Below, piece after piece: positions 11,771 to 23,990 of a DNA stretch of 64,000 nt; within the stretch, counting starts at the first letter, position 1; every line of letters starts with the position of its first letter. Under the pieces are notes generated by a model. It ran no database searches and was not told where the DNA came from. It saw nothing but the letters and a program-made list of their open reading frames with translations. A program made the position numbers and the translations under genes. This DNA comes from Parasponia andersonii. Taxonomy: Eukaryota > Streptophyta > Magnoliopsida > Rosales > Cannabaceae. The stretch covers positions 1,373,288 through 1,437,287 of the forward strand of contig JXTB01000006.1 of the NCBI GenBank assembly GCA_002914805.1, read 5' to 3'.

Positions 11771-13846
11771 ATGGCCGTAGCTCTACCTTCTATGATCGTC
11801 TCCTCGGGCTTTTTGCCAACCGGGTCTTTGCTAGAATCTTTGGTTCATATTTCTAACGAAGTCTGCTCCATGGAAAAGCTTCCAATCCTACAGGTAAGAA
11901 ACATCTCAACCATGATAAGAAGGATCAAGCTTCTCTCCTCTTTTTTTGAGGAGATTCAAGATATCAATCGTCCACTTCCTCCATCTTCAATCCTTTGTCT
12001 CACTGAGCTTTTTTCAGTGATTCGGAGAGTGAAGTTCCTCATTCAAGGCTGCAAAGATGGAAGCTCTTTGTGGGGACTAATGCAGACGGAGTACATCTCT
12101 AACCAGTTTCACGTCCTGGTTAAAGAGTTGGGAAGTGCACTTGATATCTTGCCTCTAAGCTTGCTCAATATTTCAGCAGACATTAGAGAGCAAGTTGAGC
12201 TACTTCACAAGCAAGCCAAGAGAGTCGAGTTGATCATTGACCTCCGAGATCTTCAAAGAAGAGAAGAGCTTCTGCAATTGATGGCCAGCAATAACGAGAA
12301 GAGCAGCAAGAAGAAAGGCTTCTGGGATTTCGCTAAAGTCGAAGAGATTTTCAACGGCGTTGGTCTAAGAACACCGCAAGATTATGACGAAGAAATCTCG
12401 AGACTAGAGGCCGAAGTCGAGAAACAAGCGGGCACTGGCGGACTAATTGTAGTGTCCAACATTAACAACTTGATATCTTTTGTTTTGTATTGCAAGTCCT
12501 TGATTTTCAGGGATCATGAACCTGATCAGAACACAAAAGAAGAGCCTAAGAAGCTGTCTTCAACCTCGACCAAGAACCATGACCGTTCTTCGTCTTCTCA
12601 ATCTGTCAATGTCCCAGATGAATTTCGCTGCCCGATTTCGCTGGACTTGATGAGAGACCCTGTGATTGTGGCTTCCGGGCACACTTACGATCGAAACTCG
12701 ATTGCTCAGTGGATCAACTCAGGGCACCACACATGTCCCAAGAGCGGGCAAAGGCTCATCCACATGGCCCTCATACCCAACTACGCACTCAAGAGTCTAA
12801 TGGAGCAATGGTGCCAAGAAAACAGCATCCCATTAGAGGAGGCGAAAGCGTCCTTACTCTCAGGCTTGGAGAGAAGCGACAGCAAGAGATGCCAAGTGGC
12901 CGATACCGCCACCGTTGACTATTTCTCCGCCGTGAAAGCCGCCGCGGATGCCGTCAAAATGACGGCGGAGTTCCTGGTCGGGAAACTGGCTACCGGGTCA
13001 CCGGAGATACAGCGTCAGGCGGCTTACGAGCTCCGACTGCTCGCGAAGACTAGCATGGACAACCGGGGAATCATCGCCGAGGCCGGCGCTATTCCGTTCC
13101 TGGTGACCCTGCTGAGCTCTCAGGACCCCAGAATCCAGGAGAACGCGGTCACCGCGCTGCTCAACCTCTCCATCTTCAACAACAACAAGCTCCTGATCAT
13201 GGCGGCCGGAGCCATCGACAGCGTCATCGGCGTCCTGGAGTCGGGGAGGACCATGGAGGCGAGGAAGAACGCCGCTGCGGCGATATTCAGCCTGTCCATG
13301 ATCGACGACTGCAAGGTGGCGATCGGGGCCCGGCCGAGGGCGATCCCGGCGCTGGTCGGGCTCCTAAAGGAGGGCACTCCGGCGGGCAAGAAGGACGCCG
13401 CGACGGCGATCTTCAACCTCGCCGTGTACAACGCGAACAAGCTAGCCGTCGTGGTCGCCGGGGCGGTCCCTCTTCTCGTCGAGCTGTTAATGGACGACAA
13501 AGCCGCCATAACTGACGACGCATTGGCGGTTCTCGCACTGCTTCTGGGTTGTTCGGAGGGACTCGAGGAGATAAGGAAGAGCAAGATCCTCGTGCCCATT
13601 CTGATCGATCTTCTGAGATTTGGGTCCGCAAAGGGGAAGGAGAGCTCGATAACCCTTCTCTTGGGACTCTGTAAAGACGGAGGAGAGGAGGTAGCCAGGC
13701 GTCTGCTGATAAACCCTCGGAGTATTCCATGTCTACAGAGCTTGGCCGCTGATGGGTCCTTGAAAGCTCGAAGAAAAGCCGACGCCTTGCTTAGATTACT
13801 CAATAGGTGCTGTTTGCAGTCCCATAATCAGATGGTGGGGTGGTGA
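11771..13846 (+). CDS. PUB19-like: U-box/ARM-repeat E3 ubiquitin ligase, PUB18/PUB19 type
   Basis: A single open frame encodes 691 residues. Plant U-box proteins transfer ubiquitin from an E2 to substrates in the cytosol and nucleus. Residues 1-250 form the helical N-terminal U-box-associated domain. The U-box is at about 283-355 and contains FRCPISLDLMRDPV, GHTYDR and the WINSG...CPKSGQ region, which binds E2. ARM repeats run from about 395 to 680, with copies of NAAAAIFSLS and DAATAIFNLAV type. Length, lack of introns and domain order match the Arabidopsis PUB18/PUB19 pair as I remember it; those proteins restrain ABA and drought responses. The start sits in a good context (TTCCATGGCC), downstream of a TATA box. 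Codon use is odd: the ARM part (about 12900-13650) is strongly GC-rich while the first half is AT-rich. Assignment to family is firm; the exact orthologue is less sure. Confidence 0.93.
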   Translation: MAVALPSMIVSSGFLPTGSLLESLVHISNEVCSMEKLPILQVRNISTMIRRIKLLSSFFEEIQDINRPLPPSSILCLTELFSVIRRVKFLIQGCKDGSSLWGLMQTEYISNQFHVLVKELGSALDILPLSLLNISADIREQVELLHKQAKRVELIIDLRDLQRREELLQLMASNNEKSSKKKGFWDFAKVEEIFNGVGLRTPQDYDEEISRLEAEVEKQAGTGGLIVVSNINNLISFVLYCKSLIFRDHEPDQNTKEEPKKLSSTSTKNHDRSSSSQSVNVPDEFRCPISLDLMRDPVIVASGHTYDRNSIAQWINSGHHTCPKSGQRLIHMALIPNYALKSLMEQWCQENSIPLEEAKASLLSGLERSDSKRCQVADTATVDYFSAVKAAADAVKMTAEFLVGKLATGSPEIQRQAAYELRLLAKTSMDNRGIIAEAGAIPFLVTLLSSQDPRIQENAVTALLNLSIFNNNKLLIMAAGAIDSVIGVLESGRTMEARKNAAAAIFSLSMIDDCKVAIGARPRAIPALVGLLKEGTPAGKKDAATAIFNLAVYNANKLAVVVAGAVPLLVELLMDDKAAITDDALAVLALLLGCSEGLEEIRKSKILVPILIDLLRFGSAKGKESSITLLLGLCKDGGEEVARRLLINPRSIPCLQSLAADGSLKARRKADALLRLLNRCCLQSHNQMVGW

Positions 13847-14329
13847 CAGTGGACTGTCTGGAGGAAGAGGAGAGACACCTGTGTAATTATTTAAAGGCAA
13901 TACCATACAAACGATTTTTCTTTCTTTGATTCTGTCTGATGAAAAATTCGGGTTTGTTTGAAAATTTGAATCCTTTTTAACAAAATTCTGCTTCTTCTTT
14001 GCCTGCATACACATAAACGTATCTGAACACAAGGCAGAAGTATGATCAGAGTTTGGAACATTGGTTGAGCTTAGCTAGCAAGCAATTTGTCGAGTGACAT
14101 AATCATGAGCTTCTTTCTTTGATATGTAGACTTAGTTCTGATATTCTAAACACAATGGTGTTGGATAGGACTTCTGATCTTTCGGTACATGTTATATTGG
14201 TATGATTAATGAATGCCCCAATCCATGTATTTATCTCCGAGCTGTTAGTGGCTCTGCCTGCAAATCCTACTCGTTAATATACTGCGATTAAAATTGATAA
14301 AAGACCAGCGTAGTGTGCCCTTATAGAGA
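13847..14329 (+). other. 3' flank of the U-box gene
   Basis: This is non-coding sequence after the TGA at 13844-13846. It probably holds the 3' untranslated region; AATGAATG-like polyadenylation contexts occur near 14205. Nothing else is recognised before the LINE remnant begins. Confidence 0.4.
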
Positions 14330-15042
14330 GACTATTTCAATGGCCACTAATCCTTGCAAAAAGTGATTCTACTTGGAAGGTAAATAAATGACCTTGTGCT
14401 AACTTGCAAGATTTATGGCAACTAAAAAGCTCTTGGAGTATTATACATTTGGGAGAGCATTCTAAAATTTTCACTTTTCCTCGATTGAATTTATGGACAA
14501 AGTTTTCTATGTGAGCTCATGGTCTTTGAAACCGGGTGTTCTTCGTATACTAGCTCTCTATACAAAGTCTTGGTCTACCAATTCTTATGTATGGGTTCAA
14601 CTTTAAAGTTTGGGTGTTTTTACAGCACTCCTCAAATTTTATCACATGCTACTCATGGTATTGTTACTCTTAAAATTGACAAGGCCCTCTTGATGGTGTT
14701 TTTGGTGTCGCTTACTTATAGATGTTGATCTTTTGGGAGGCCTTCCTGATGCTCTAATGATTGAACTAGAAGTTTATGGTGCTCATATTTCTGTCGAGTA
14801 TGAAAGCTTACTAGATTTTTGTGTCAGTTGCAATTTTGTTGTGACCTCTTTGCAAGTGGAATAAAAAACTCGAGGATAAATCAATTCCCGCAGCTAGAGG
14901 TAGAGGTCGGTACACATTCTGAAAAGAGTATCATTCTAAAAAGCTACTAACAATCCTTAAAACTAATGGAACAAATTCTGAACCAGTCTGTAAACAACCT
15001 CCAATGGAACAGGTAGAAACAACCTCTCACACCTCAGCATAG
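14330..15042 (+). pseudogene. LINE (L1-type) ORF1 remnant, first part (DUF4283 / CCHC)
   Basis: Translating across frames gives fragments typical of plant LINE ORF1: SLKPGVLRILALYTKSW and YVWVQL near 14525-14610, then DVDLLGGLPDALMIELEVYG and VEYESLLDFCVSCN near 14724-14840. The last piece is the start of the zinc-knuckle that follows DUF4283. Stops and frame changes break every frame, so it is dead. The solo LTR at 15048 interrupts it and it resumes at 17627. ORF1 proteins bind the element RNA; no reverse-transcriptase part is visible. Confidence 0.7.
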
Positions 15043-15047
15043 AGAAC

Positions 15048-17621
15048 TGTAATAATCTATTATTTTAAAGGGTAAAATGGTCATTTGACCAGATTTAAAA
15101 AGATATGTTCTCTCTCTCGTCCCTCCCTTTCCCCAACTCACTCTTTCTCTCGCTCTCACCGTCCCTCTCGGCCGAAGGAAGGCGGATGAATGCTGGAGCC
15201 GCTGACTGGCGGAGTCCTCCCACACTGCTAACAACTTGTTCCGCCCGTCCCCAGTCGTCGTGCTCCTTATTGTCAGAAAATACCATTAATGGCCATGAAG
15301 GAGTTTTGATTTCCGGCAACGATTCCGGCCGTCTCAGGTCCCATTCTTGGCCTCGTTGGATTCGTTTCGTCAAGAGGAACCTCAAGGTATATATTTCACG
15401 ATCCCATTTTGCTTGGTTTGAAAGTTGCCATTTTTTGGTGTTTTGAGTTTTGAATTTTAGTTTTTGATCCGACCGTTAGATTTCATTTTTGTTGTCATTT
15501 TTGAAATGTACTCGAAAAATAGTGAACTTTCATATATATATATATATATATATTGACTATATTTGGTGACCGATATGAAAATCAAGATCTAACGGTTTAG
15601 ACTTTATTTAGTTTTGTATGCCACCGTTCCAGTATCGGTTTAGACCTAAATTGGTCGAGTTATATGTCTAATTTAGCTATTTTGGACATTAGGAATTCAA
15701 TGAAGAGGTCCGTTCATTAATTCGAAGCTTCATTGAGAAGTTGATATTTACTCAAATGAGCGATCGATAGCATAGAATTGATTCCTGACCCTTCGAACGA
15801 TCGTCCAATCGGCACTTCGAGTATTTAATAGCGTGGTATGTTATTCTAGTGAGGTAGAGATTCGGTTACCTCTCTTATATATTATTTTTGAATAAAACTT
15901 ATTTTCTGCAACTTATGAGAACAAATGTGATTTTAGAACTGTTTTAGATATATGTGGTAGAATTGAATTGTATTATGTATATTGGATTACTCTGGGATTT
16001 TTTTGAGTGCATGTTATTTTTTTTGATATGTTAAAATAAGGTCGTTATGCTACCCATTTTTCTACAAAATTTAATTAACCATTTTATTAAAAATCAGAGC
16101 ATCATTTGAACTTAAATTACTGTATGACTACTTTTAGACATCAGTTCAGAATATACGTGTCATAGGATTAAACATGAGTCCCAAGTTAGCCTCATGGGGT
16201 TTTTACAGTGTGGCGCTGTGGCCCCATCAATGGTGCAGAGTCTGTGAACCCGCGTGGGGTATTTCTTCTAATTACCTCCCCATTTGTCAGACATAGGCAA
16301 TGCGGTTACCTCTCCAAATTTGGTAGGCGACACACGGGTGTCCTCTCCGGTTATGGGCTAGGTATCAGGCAGGTTGTATGGTATACATAGTGCCAACACC
16401 CTAGTTTCTATTGATGAGAGGTGGTGAACTCATAAATATGAATGGATTTGTGTCATGTGTTTGTGGACTGATTGATTTTCTGATATCATGTTTTCTATAT
16501 ATCTATATATGTATGTGATGACAGACTATTGATTTTGGATAACATAATTTTTATACATACATATACATATTCAGTTATATATATATATATATAATAATTT
16601 TTATACATATATATACATATTCAGTTATATATATATATATATGTATACAGACTAATAGCTTTAGAAATGAATATGTATAAGTACATTAACATGGTTTTGT
16701 AAAAAGGTATTTTTGGACTAAACTAACCATGCAGGGGCTTTTCATCACTAAAAAGGTTTTTTTTTCTTACATAAGGTAATAGCTTTCCTATTAAGCTCTC
16801 AAGCTCACCTCTCCTATTTTCCCCCTTTTCAGGTGATTGTTCGTTCAAGTTGATTATCCCGTTGGCTAGACAAGTCGCTTGACTTATGGTTGCCATCCTG
16901 TCCCTCTTCCCTTGACTTACATAAACATGGTTTTACAAAAGGTGTTTTTGGACTAAACTAACTATGCAGAGGATTTCCATCACTAAAAAGGTTTTTTTTT
17001 TCTTACATGAGGTAACAGCTTTCCTACTAAGCTCTTGAGCTCACCCCTCCTATTTTCCCCCCTTTTAGGTGATTGTTCGTTCGAGTCGGTTGTCCCATTG
17101 GCTAGGCAAGTCGCTTGACTAACGCTTACCGTCCTATCCCTCTTCAGTTGGTCCTTCTACCTTGTTTTATTCTTTCTTCCTCAGGTCTATCTACGTGGCC
17201 AAATTTCTCATTCCTAATAAGTGATTGTATGAGGATGTATTTTCTACTATTCGAGGAATTGGGGTATAAATGGGACATTATTATTCCTAAAGAACATATT
17301 TTAAAGTTTTAAGCACTTGGAATTTTGGCAAGATTTGTAAGTTAAATTTTAAACATTCGGATTAAAGATTTGAAAAACCTACTAAGTCAACATTGTATTT
17401 CTCTTAAACACTATATTTTCCTGATATTAAATAAGAGTATCTTTTTTTTTTAATAAATTAAACTAAATAAGAACTTCTTTTATACATAATTTCCAACGAT
17501 TTGAGGACTAAAATGAAAATTCAAATACTTGATTTTCTTGAAATTTTGTAAAATTCTTTATTTATATTAGTTTACACTCAAAATTACTAAAAAATCATGA
17601 ACTAAAATTTGGGCTGCGACA
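15048..17621 (+). mobile_element. Solo LTR, family A, with perfect 5-base target duplication
   Basis: The element starts TGTAATAATC and ends GGGCTGCGACA (TG...CA). It is flanked on both sides by AGAAC (15043-15047 and 17622-17626), a perfect 5-base target duplication. There is no second LTR and no gag-pol coding, so it is a solo LTR of 2574 bases, left after recombination between LTRs. A GC-richer block at 15100-15390 has frames on both strands but no known domain and ends at AAG-GTATAT, a possible splice donor. TATAAAT at 17265-17271 is the likely promoter. A 236-base unit is tandemly doubled (16689-16924 and 16925-17160). TA microsatellites lie at about 15533-15553, 16577-16593 and 16626-16643. 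It sits inside the LINE remnant and is therefore younger than it. Confidence 0.85.
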
Positions 17622-17626
17622 AGAAC

Positions 17627-18240
17627 GGTAGAGAGATTTGCTACAGATATTATTTTTAGTGCATAGAATAAGATATCATTACGGTCACTGCTAATGAACT
17701 AGTGGAAGTATACTCAAAAATCGAGGAATTACAAGGTCTTAATGAGCCGCTTATTCATAATGAGAGCCTCTACAAATGACATGTTTATCGTTCTGACACG
17801 AGTGGACAAATTGGGTTGAAAATGTTAATGGCATTTCTCAAACAATTGATCTGGCGGAGGGTGCCTCTGTGGTTTATCCTTCTTCAGCGGATCTTTAGAA
17901 GTCAAAAGTTATAGTCCCATGCGGGTATATACTTCTTAGACCTTGTCCTGGAAGAAGCCAAGTATGGCCCAACACAAGCACAAAGAGAGATGGAACTTAT
18001 GGCACCGGTTCTAAATACAGCTGAGAGAGTGTTCTCCCTAAACTCAAAAGCGAAGAAAGATCCTACACTTTCTCTTATAATATTTGGCCTAGAGTTGGTA
18101 GGAAAAATTTTGAGCAATTGCTGTGCTTTCAATTCTTTTTGCTTTGTTTCTTTTCTATTCTTTTTGTTCTTTTTTCTTTCCGTTTTGCTTTGCTTTTTTG
18201 TTCTACAGATTTTTTTTAAATTAATAAATTAACTTCCTCC
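17627..18240 (+). pseudogene. LINE remnant, second part
   Basis: Sequence continues directly from 15042 once the solo LTR and one AGAAC are removed. Short protein-like fragments such as GPTQAQREMELMAPVLNTA (about 17965-18020) are interrupted by stops. The end is a pyrimidine-rich stretch (about 18130-18210) followed by AAATTAATAAATTAACTTCC, in the manner of a decayed LINE 3' tail. The identity of this half rests mainly on its continuity with the first half. Confidence 0.45.
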
Positions 18241-18934
18241 TTTTTTTATTCGTGAAATAGATTTAGAATCGTAACGAGAATTGTAATAGAATTAAATTAA
18301 AATATGAACGTGCATGATATTTTATTATTTGATTGAAACTTAGAATCATTGAATAACAATTATTATGTTTGACAATAATATATTTTTTTTAGATATTATA
18401 GATATTTCAAAATTTGAAATTTAGTTTTCCTAAAAAATTGAAATCTAGTTTATTTAAAAGATATTATTTCAATCTATTAAAAAAGCTTAATTATTTTATT
18501 CAACAAAATAACGTTATCAAAATAAAATAGTCTACAAAAAATTTACTTTCAATTTGTTAAAATATTTTTATGTGTATAAGTAACTGATTCTTAGAAATTC
18601 AGGCCGAAAAAAATACTAGAAATTAATATATATAAACCTGCATATTGAAATTCTAGAAAAGTTGGAAAAATAAATTTTGTGACTCAAATCCATATATAGT
18701 GTTGGAACTGAATAGAAAAGTTGGAAAAATAAATTTTGTGACTCAAATCCATATATAGTGTTGGAACTGAATAGTTAGTTTGATGGACAAAAAGAAAAAA
18801 TTATTTTAATGGAAAAAAAATTCCTTAAAAGAAAAAAAATTCCTTAAAAGAAGCAATGGAAACACAAGTCCCTCAATTGATGGAATTTGGTTTCTTATGG
18901 AATTCTCATTCCAATACCCAACTTTAAACCAAAT
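18241..18934. other. AT-rich spacer left of the copia element
   Basis: No gene is seen. It contains an exact 59-base tandem repeat (listed separately) and a short doubled AAAAAAATTCCTTAAAAG near 18812-18848. The last bases, CAAAT, form the left target duplication of the copia element. Confidence 0.5.
18654..18774. repeat. Exact 59-base tandem duplication
   Basis: The unit beginning AGAAAAGTTGGAAAAATAAA at 18655 is repeated without a change from 18714. The identity suggests a recent duplication, or a doubling introduced during assembly. It has no coding content. Confidence 0.85.
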
Positions 18935-19196
18935 TGACAAATTACAAGAATAATTATTTGATATTTATTGGTGTCTGATATAACATATTTATATACAAAT
19001 ATATACAAACTCTAGATTAGAAATATTTCTAAACCAAAATATTTAATCAGCTAGAGTATACATGTGGCTGATAATATTTTTATGCCCATACTAAGTACAC
19101 ATGTCATACACACACTTCTTATGCCTATGCTAAATGCACATGATATACACATATACAACTCACATATATAAGTTACCAAATATAGTTCTCTCGATA
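18935..19196 (-). repeat. 3' LTR of the copia element
   Basis: Its left boundary TGACAAATTACAAG equals that of the LTR at 24005. Its right end is TCTCGATA, where the other has TTCGACA, so the terminal CA has decayed to TA. It carries extra ATATATACAAA sequence compared with the other LTR. Confidence 0.88.
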
Positions 19197-19280
19197 CTTC
19201 CCCTCAAGTTGGTGGGTGGATATTATCCATTCACAGCTTAGTAATAATAGACTGAAATACAAAACTATTTAACCCTTTAG

Positions 19281-22200
19281 TTAACACATCTGCAAGTTAT
19301 TTTTCTGAGGACACAAATGGTGTACAGATCCGTTTTCCAACTTTTCCTTTATGAGATGTTTATCTATTTCCACATGTTTGGTATGGTCGTGTTGCACAGG
19401 ATTGTGTGCAATGTTCATTACTGATTTGTTATCACAATATAACTTTATCGATCCCTCCCATGTTATCTTCAAATCCTCCAAGATTATCTTCAACCATAAA
19501 AGCTCATATATTCCTAATGCCATTGCCTTGAATTCAGCCTCTGCACTTAATCTTACCACTATATTTTGTTTCTTGCTTCGCCAAGTCACAAGATTGCCTC
19601 CAAAGAAAGTGCAATAGCTAGAGATCGATCTCCTGTCATCTAGTGATCCTGCATAGTATGCATCAGTGTAGGCTTCCAGAGTTAGCCCCTCACATTTTTT
19701 GAATAATACTCCTTTTCTTAGAGTATTTTTCAAGTATTGTAAGATCCGATGAGCAGCTCGAAGATGAACTTCTTTGGGATTATGCATATATTGATTGACT
19801 ACTCCCACAAAATAGGCTATATCAGTTTTAGTATGTGACAAATAGATTAATTTTCCAACTAACTTTTGATAAGACTTTTTGTCTACTGCTGCATCTTAAG
19901 TGCTTCACTAAGCTTGTGATTCTATTTAATAAGAGTCTCTATTGGCTTATACCCCAATTTTTCAATTTCAGTCAATAAGTCTAACGCATACATTTGTTGA
20001 GATATAAAAATCCCATATTGAGAGTGAGTAACTTCGATTCTAAGAAAATACTTCAATCTGTCAAGTTCCTTAATTTCAAATTCCTGCAACAAACATTTTC
20101 TCATATTTTCTATACCTTCCAAATCATCTCCTATTACTATAATATCATCCATATAGACTAATAGAGCAGTGACTACCCCTAAAGGTGAATACTTAATAAA
20201 CAGTGTATGATCACCTTGACTTTGTTTGTAACTAATATCTTTCATTACTCGAGCAAACCTGCTAAATCAAGCTCTAGGAGATTGTTTCAGGCCGTACAAA
20301 GCTTTCTTCAATTTGCACACTTTTTTTTTTCTAACTTAAATCCCAGTAGGACTTCCATATAGATTTCTTTAGTAAGGTCTTTATGTAAGAAAGCATTCTT
20401 GATATCAAACTATTGTATATTTTCTCTTTGGTTGGCTGCCAGAGATAATAATATTCTCATGGTATTCATCTTAGCAACTGGAGCAAAAGTTTTGAGGTAG
20501 TATACTCAAAAGATTTCAACGTAGCCTTTAGCCACTAACCTTACCTGTATCGTTCTAGTGATCCATCTGCCTTGTATTTCACAGTAAGCACCTATCTACA
20601 TCCTACAAGTCTCTTTCCTCTGAGTAGTTCCACTAAGTCCCATGTCTTATTCTTTTTCAAGTGCATCAATTTCATCCTTCATTATTTTTTCCATTCTTTA
20701 CTACCCAATGCTTCGTAGACCATTTTTGGGATAGTAATAGTATTTAAATGGATAAGAAAGTTTTGATGACTCCTGAACAATTTTGTATAGGATACAAAGT
20801 GAGACAATGGATACATTGAGTTCTGAGTACACTTTCTAACACTTTTCCTAATAGCAATAGGAAGATCATCATTATTAACAACTGGTATATTATCCTCATT
20901 ACTTTCAGGTTCAAGAATTACCTTAATATTTTCAGTCTCAGGGTTGGGTTCCGAATCAAGTACTTGCATTGGTTGAACAATAGAATTTTTCTTCCTTGAG
21001 TATACTTGAAATGGACGAGTAGTACTCTGAATTTGTTTATCCACTATCTTTTGACTGGGAGACTGTAGGTTGGACTCAATTTGTATAGGAACAAATGGCT
21101 CATTGATGGGTGTATGTAAGGATGGGGAAGGATCAAGTAAAAATAAGTCTGAGTTCCTATCAAGTAAAGACAAATTTGAATCCTTATCTTCTATGAATAA
21201 CTCCCCTTAAAGATAAGGATTATAGAAGTACCTTTCATTTGCAACAAATGTGACATTTGCAAAGACATAAAAACATTTTATTGTGGATGATATCATTTAT
21301 ATCCTTTCTGTGTAGATGAATATCAAATAAAAACACATTTAAGAGCCCTAGGATCAAGTTTCCCTTGGTTATTAGAATGAATATGGATATATGATACACT
21401 CCCAAAATTTCTAGGAAATAGATGATTTGTCGTTTCAAAGTAAAGAAAGAATTTTGAAAATAGTTGCATAGGACTGTTGTACCTAAGAATTTGAGAAGGT
21501 ATCATATTAATCAAATGTGTAGTAGTTAAGACAGTTTCTCCCTAATAATTTTTTGGAATATTCTTTTGGAAAAGAAGGCTCTAGTTACTTCAAGGAAATG
21601 ACCATTTTTTCTTTCCGTCACTCCATTTTGTTGTGATGTGTTAACATAAGAAGACTCATGAATCGTAAAGAATGGTGATAGTATTTGATTAAAATAATCT
21701 CTAGCATTATCGGACCGAACTTTTTTTTTTATGTCTATCACTAATTAAATTTAACCATTTGAAAAAAATTCTGAAATGTAGAACTCACATATGAAATATG
21801 TTTTAGAAGATAAACCCATATTACTCGAGTGCAATTATCAATGAAAGAGACAAACTATCGAGCCTCAGAAGTATTGTGGACTAAAGAGAGTTCCCAAATG
21901 TCACTGTAAATAAGAGCAAAAGGGGTTGTCATTCTTATATTACTTATTAAAAAAGAATTACGCTTATGTTTTGCAAGTTTACAAACCTCTCAATGAAGCA
22001 TACTCAACTCCATTCTCTTAAACAACTGAGGAAATATTATCTTAAGAGTTTTGAAAGATGGGTAACCAAGATGAAAATGATACAACCAAATTTGATTTTT
22101 ATTTGAAGGAGACAATTTAGAAAATAAAGATAGCGAAATTTGATTCTTAACGTTATTTTGCCCACCAGGTTCCTTAAAGAAGTAGAGTCAATTGTTTGCC

Positions 22201-23652
22201 TTAGCAAGTCCAATCATCCTCCCCATGCCCTGGTCCTAAATTTAACAAAAAGTTTAAGAAAAATTTACAACACAATTCAAGTCTTTTGCAAGTTTATGAA
22301 CTGAAATAAGATTGGTTGACAACTTAGACATATGGAGAACATTTTTTGGAACCAAAATCTGATTAATAGCAACATCCCCTTGACCAGTAACAGTAACAAG
22401 AGTTCCATCAGCAGTGGCAACCTTTTTATTACTAGGACAAGGGTTGTATAAAATGAACCCCTGGGAGGATAGAGTCATATGATCAGTAGCTTCTGAATCA
22501 ATCACTTATGATTCTTTTGTAGAGAAGTCTAAAGTACTTAGTGCAAAGTGCTGAGAATAATTATCTGAGAGAGCCAAAGAGCAAGTATTTACACTTGTAA
22601 GTTTCTCTAATGTACTCAGAAAATATCTCAGTTTTTCCATCTCCTCATTAAATTTTGCTTGTGTTTTAGGCTGGTCACCCTTTCCTCTTGGCTATGCCAA
22701 GGTCATATGCACTTGTCCTTGCCATCCTCCTTGATTTACCTTAGTTGTCTAGTTTCGATGGATAATATAAGAGTTGTTCTGTGTATTTGATGGCTTACCA
22801 TGGAGCTTGCAATACCTATCCTTTGTATGTCGGGGTTTTTTGCAATAGGTACACCATATGGTGTCCTTATTTCCTGTCTTTGTGCTCTCCAACAGTCTAG
22901 TATCTCCTCACACGTACTGTTCTGGTTTCATGCTTCGAGAATTTGCATCTTTGATAATTGAAGTAGATCTGTCCACTGTTTAAGGCTCCATCATCACTCC
23001 TCGACATTCTTCTTCCCATCGGATTATGACTATTGTTTCGTTTAGTGAGGGAAGTCCTTTAGCCAGAACTTGGACATTGACATAATCGAATTCAACATTT
23101 AAACCAATGAGAACTTATAAATTCTCTCTGTTTCCATATAATGTTTGGGGAAAGTTGCATCTTCATTGCACTTCATCTCAATACACCCATAATGATCCAA
23201 TTGTTGCCATAAACTTTATAAAGTCTGGGCATATTCAGCAGCCGAATGATTACTTTGTTTTATAGTAGAGATTTTCATCTTAATCACATAAATTTGAACT
23301 GCATCAAGAACTCTTGAATAGTTTTTTCCCAAATATCATGTGTTGTTTTCAAAAATATATAAGTATAGTTTACTTTAGGTGTCATAGAATTCCACAACTA
23401 AGACATCACCGCCGAATCTTCTTCATCCTATGCAGCAAACTTTGGACCTTTTAGCTCAGACCTGTTCCACGAAGATGACTCAGTTTTTCCTTCCCTTTTA
23501 AGAAGGTCTGAATAAATTAAGACCACTTTAAGTAGTTTTTTTTTTCCATTGAGTCGTAAGCTGGGTTGAACATTCTGTAATTCTTCATAGATAACATTGT
23601 GGTTTTCGGTGGTTGAGGACGTTAAATGAGTGGTTTCTGAGATTTTAGACAT
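19281..23652 (-). pseudogene. Broken gag-pol polyprotein of the copia element
   Basis: Fragments appear in transcription order. Gag N-terminal piece: 23428-23652 (begins MSKISETTHL). CCHC zinc knuckle: about 22797-22858 (CTYCKKPRHTKDRYC). Protease: 22254-22505; the active-site triad region reads DSEATDHM where DSGATDHM is usual, so the catalytic Gly is replaced. Integrase core pieces: about 21235-21741 (SDNARDYF, NGVTERKN). Linker before the polymerase: 20682-21173. Reverse transcriptase: 19922-20245 with the catalytic box YMDD. RNase H: 19281-19841 with EAYTDA, AEAEF and CDNKS, the usual catalytic motifs. Many stops and shifts separate these pieces. Confidence 0.9.
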
Positions 23653-23990
23653 GATAAAGGAATGAATTTATAGAACAAGAGATTCAGATTCGTCAAATCA
23701 GTTTGAGTCGTCAAATCAGGTTGAGTGCCAAAGAAATATAGTTTCAGGTGGCAGGGTCACGAAAAAAATTGAATGGTCAAGTTATTTTGAAAGATCAAGT
23801 TAATGAGCTTTGGGTAATGTATTTGGACACAAAGGGTCATACGATCAGCAAAGAAGGCTGAAAATAGAAAGGAAGAGCAACAGAAATATAGCTATAAAGT
23901 ACTTTATTTTTACTCTGAAAAATAGGGGAGAATAGAGTGATCTATTCAGCAATGAAAGCTGAAGAAAAGATGGCTTCCAAGAGCTTAATT

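Noticed and set aside
13120..13803. 227-residue open frame on the minus strand, and 13413-13730 likewise
   Set aside because: Both are antisense to the GC-rich ARM part of the U-box gene. The composition is that of a shadow frame, with no known domain.
19351..19617. 88-residue plus-strand frame
   Set aside because: It is the reverse of the copia RNase H segment.
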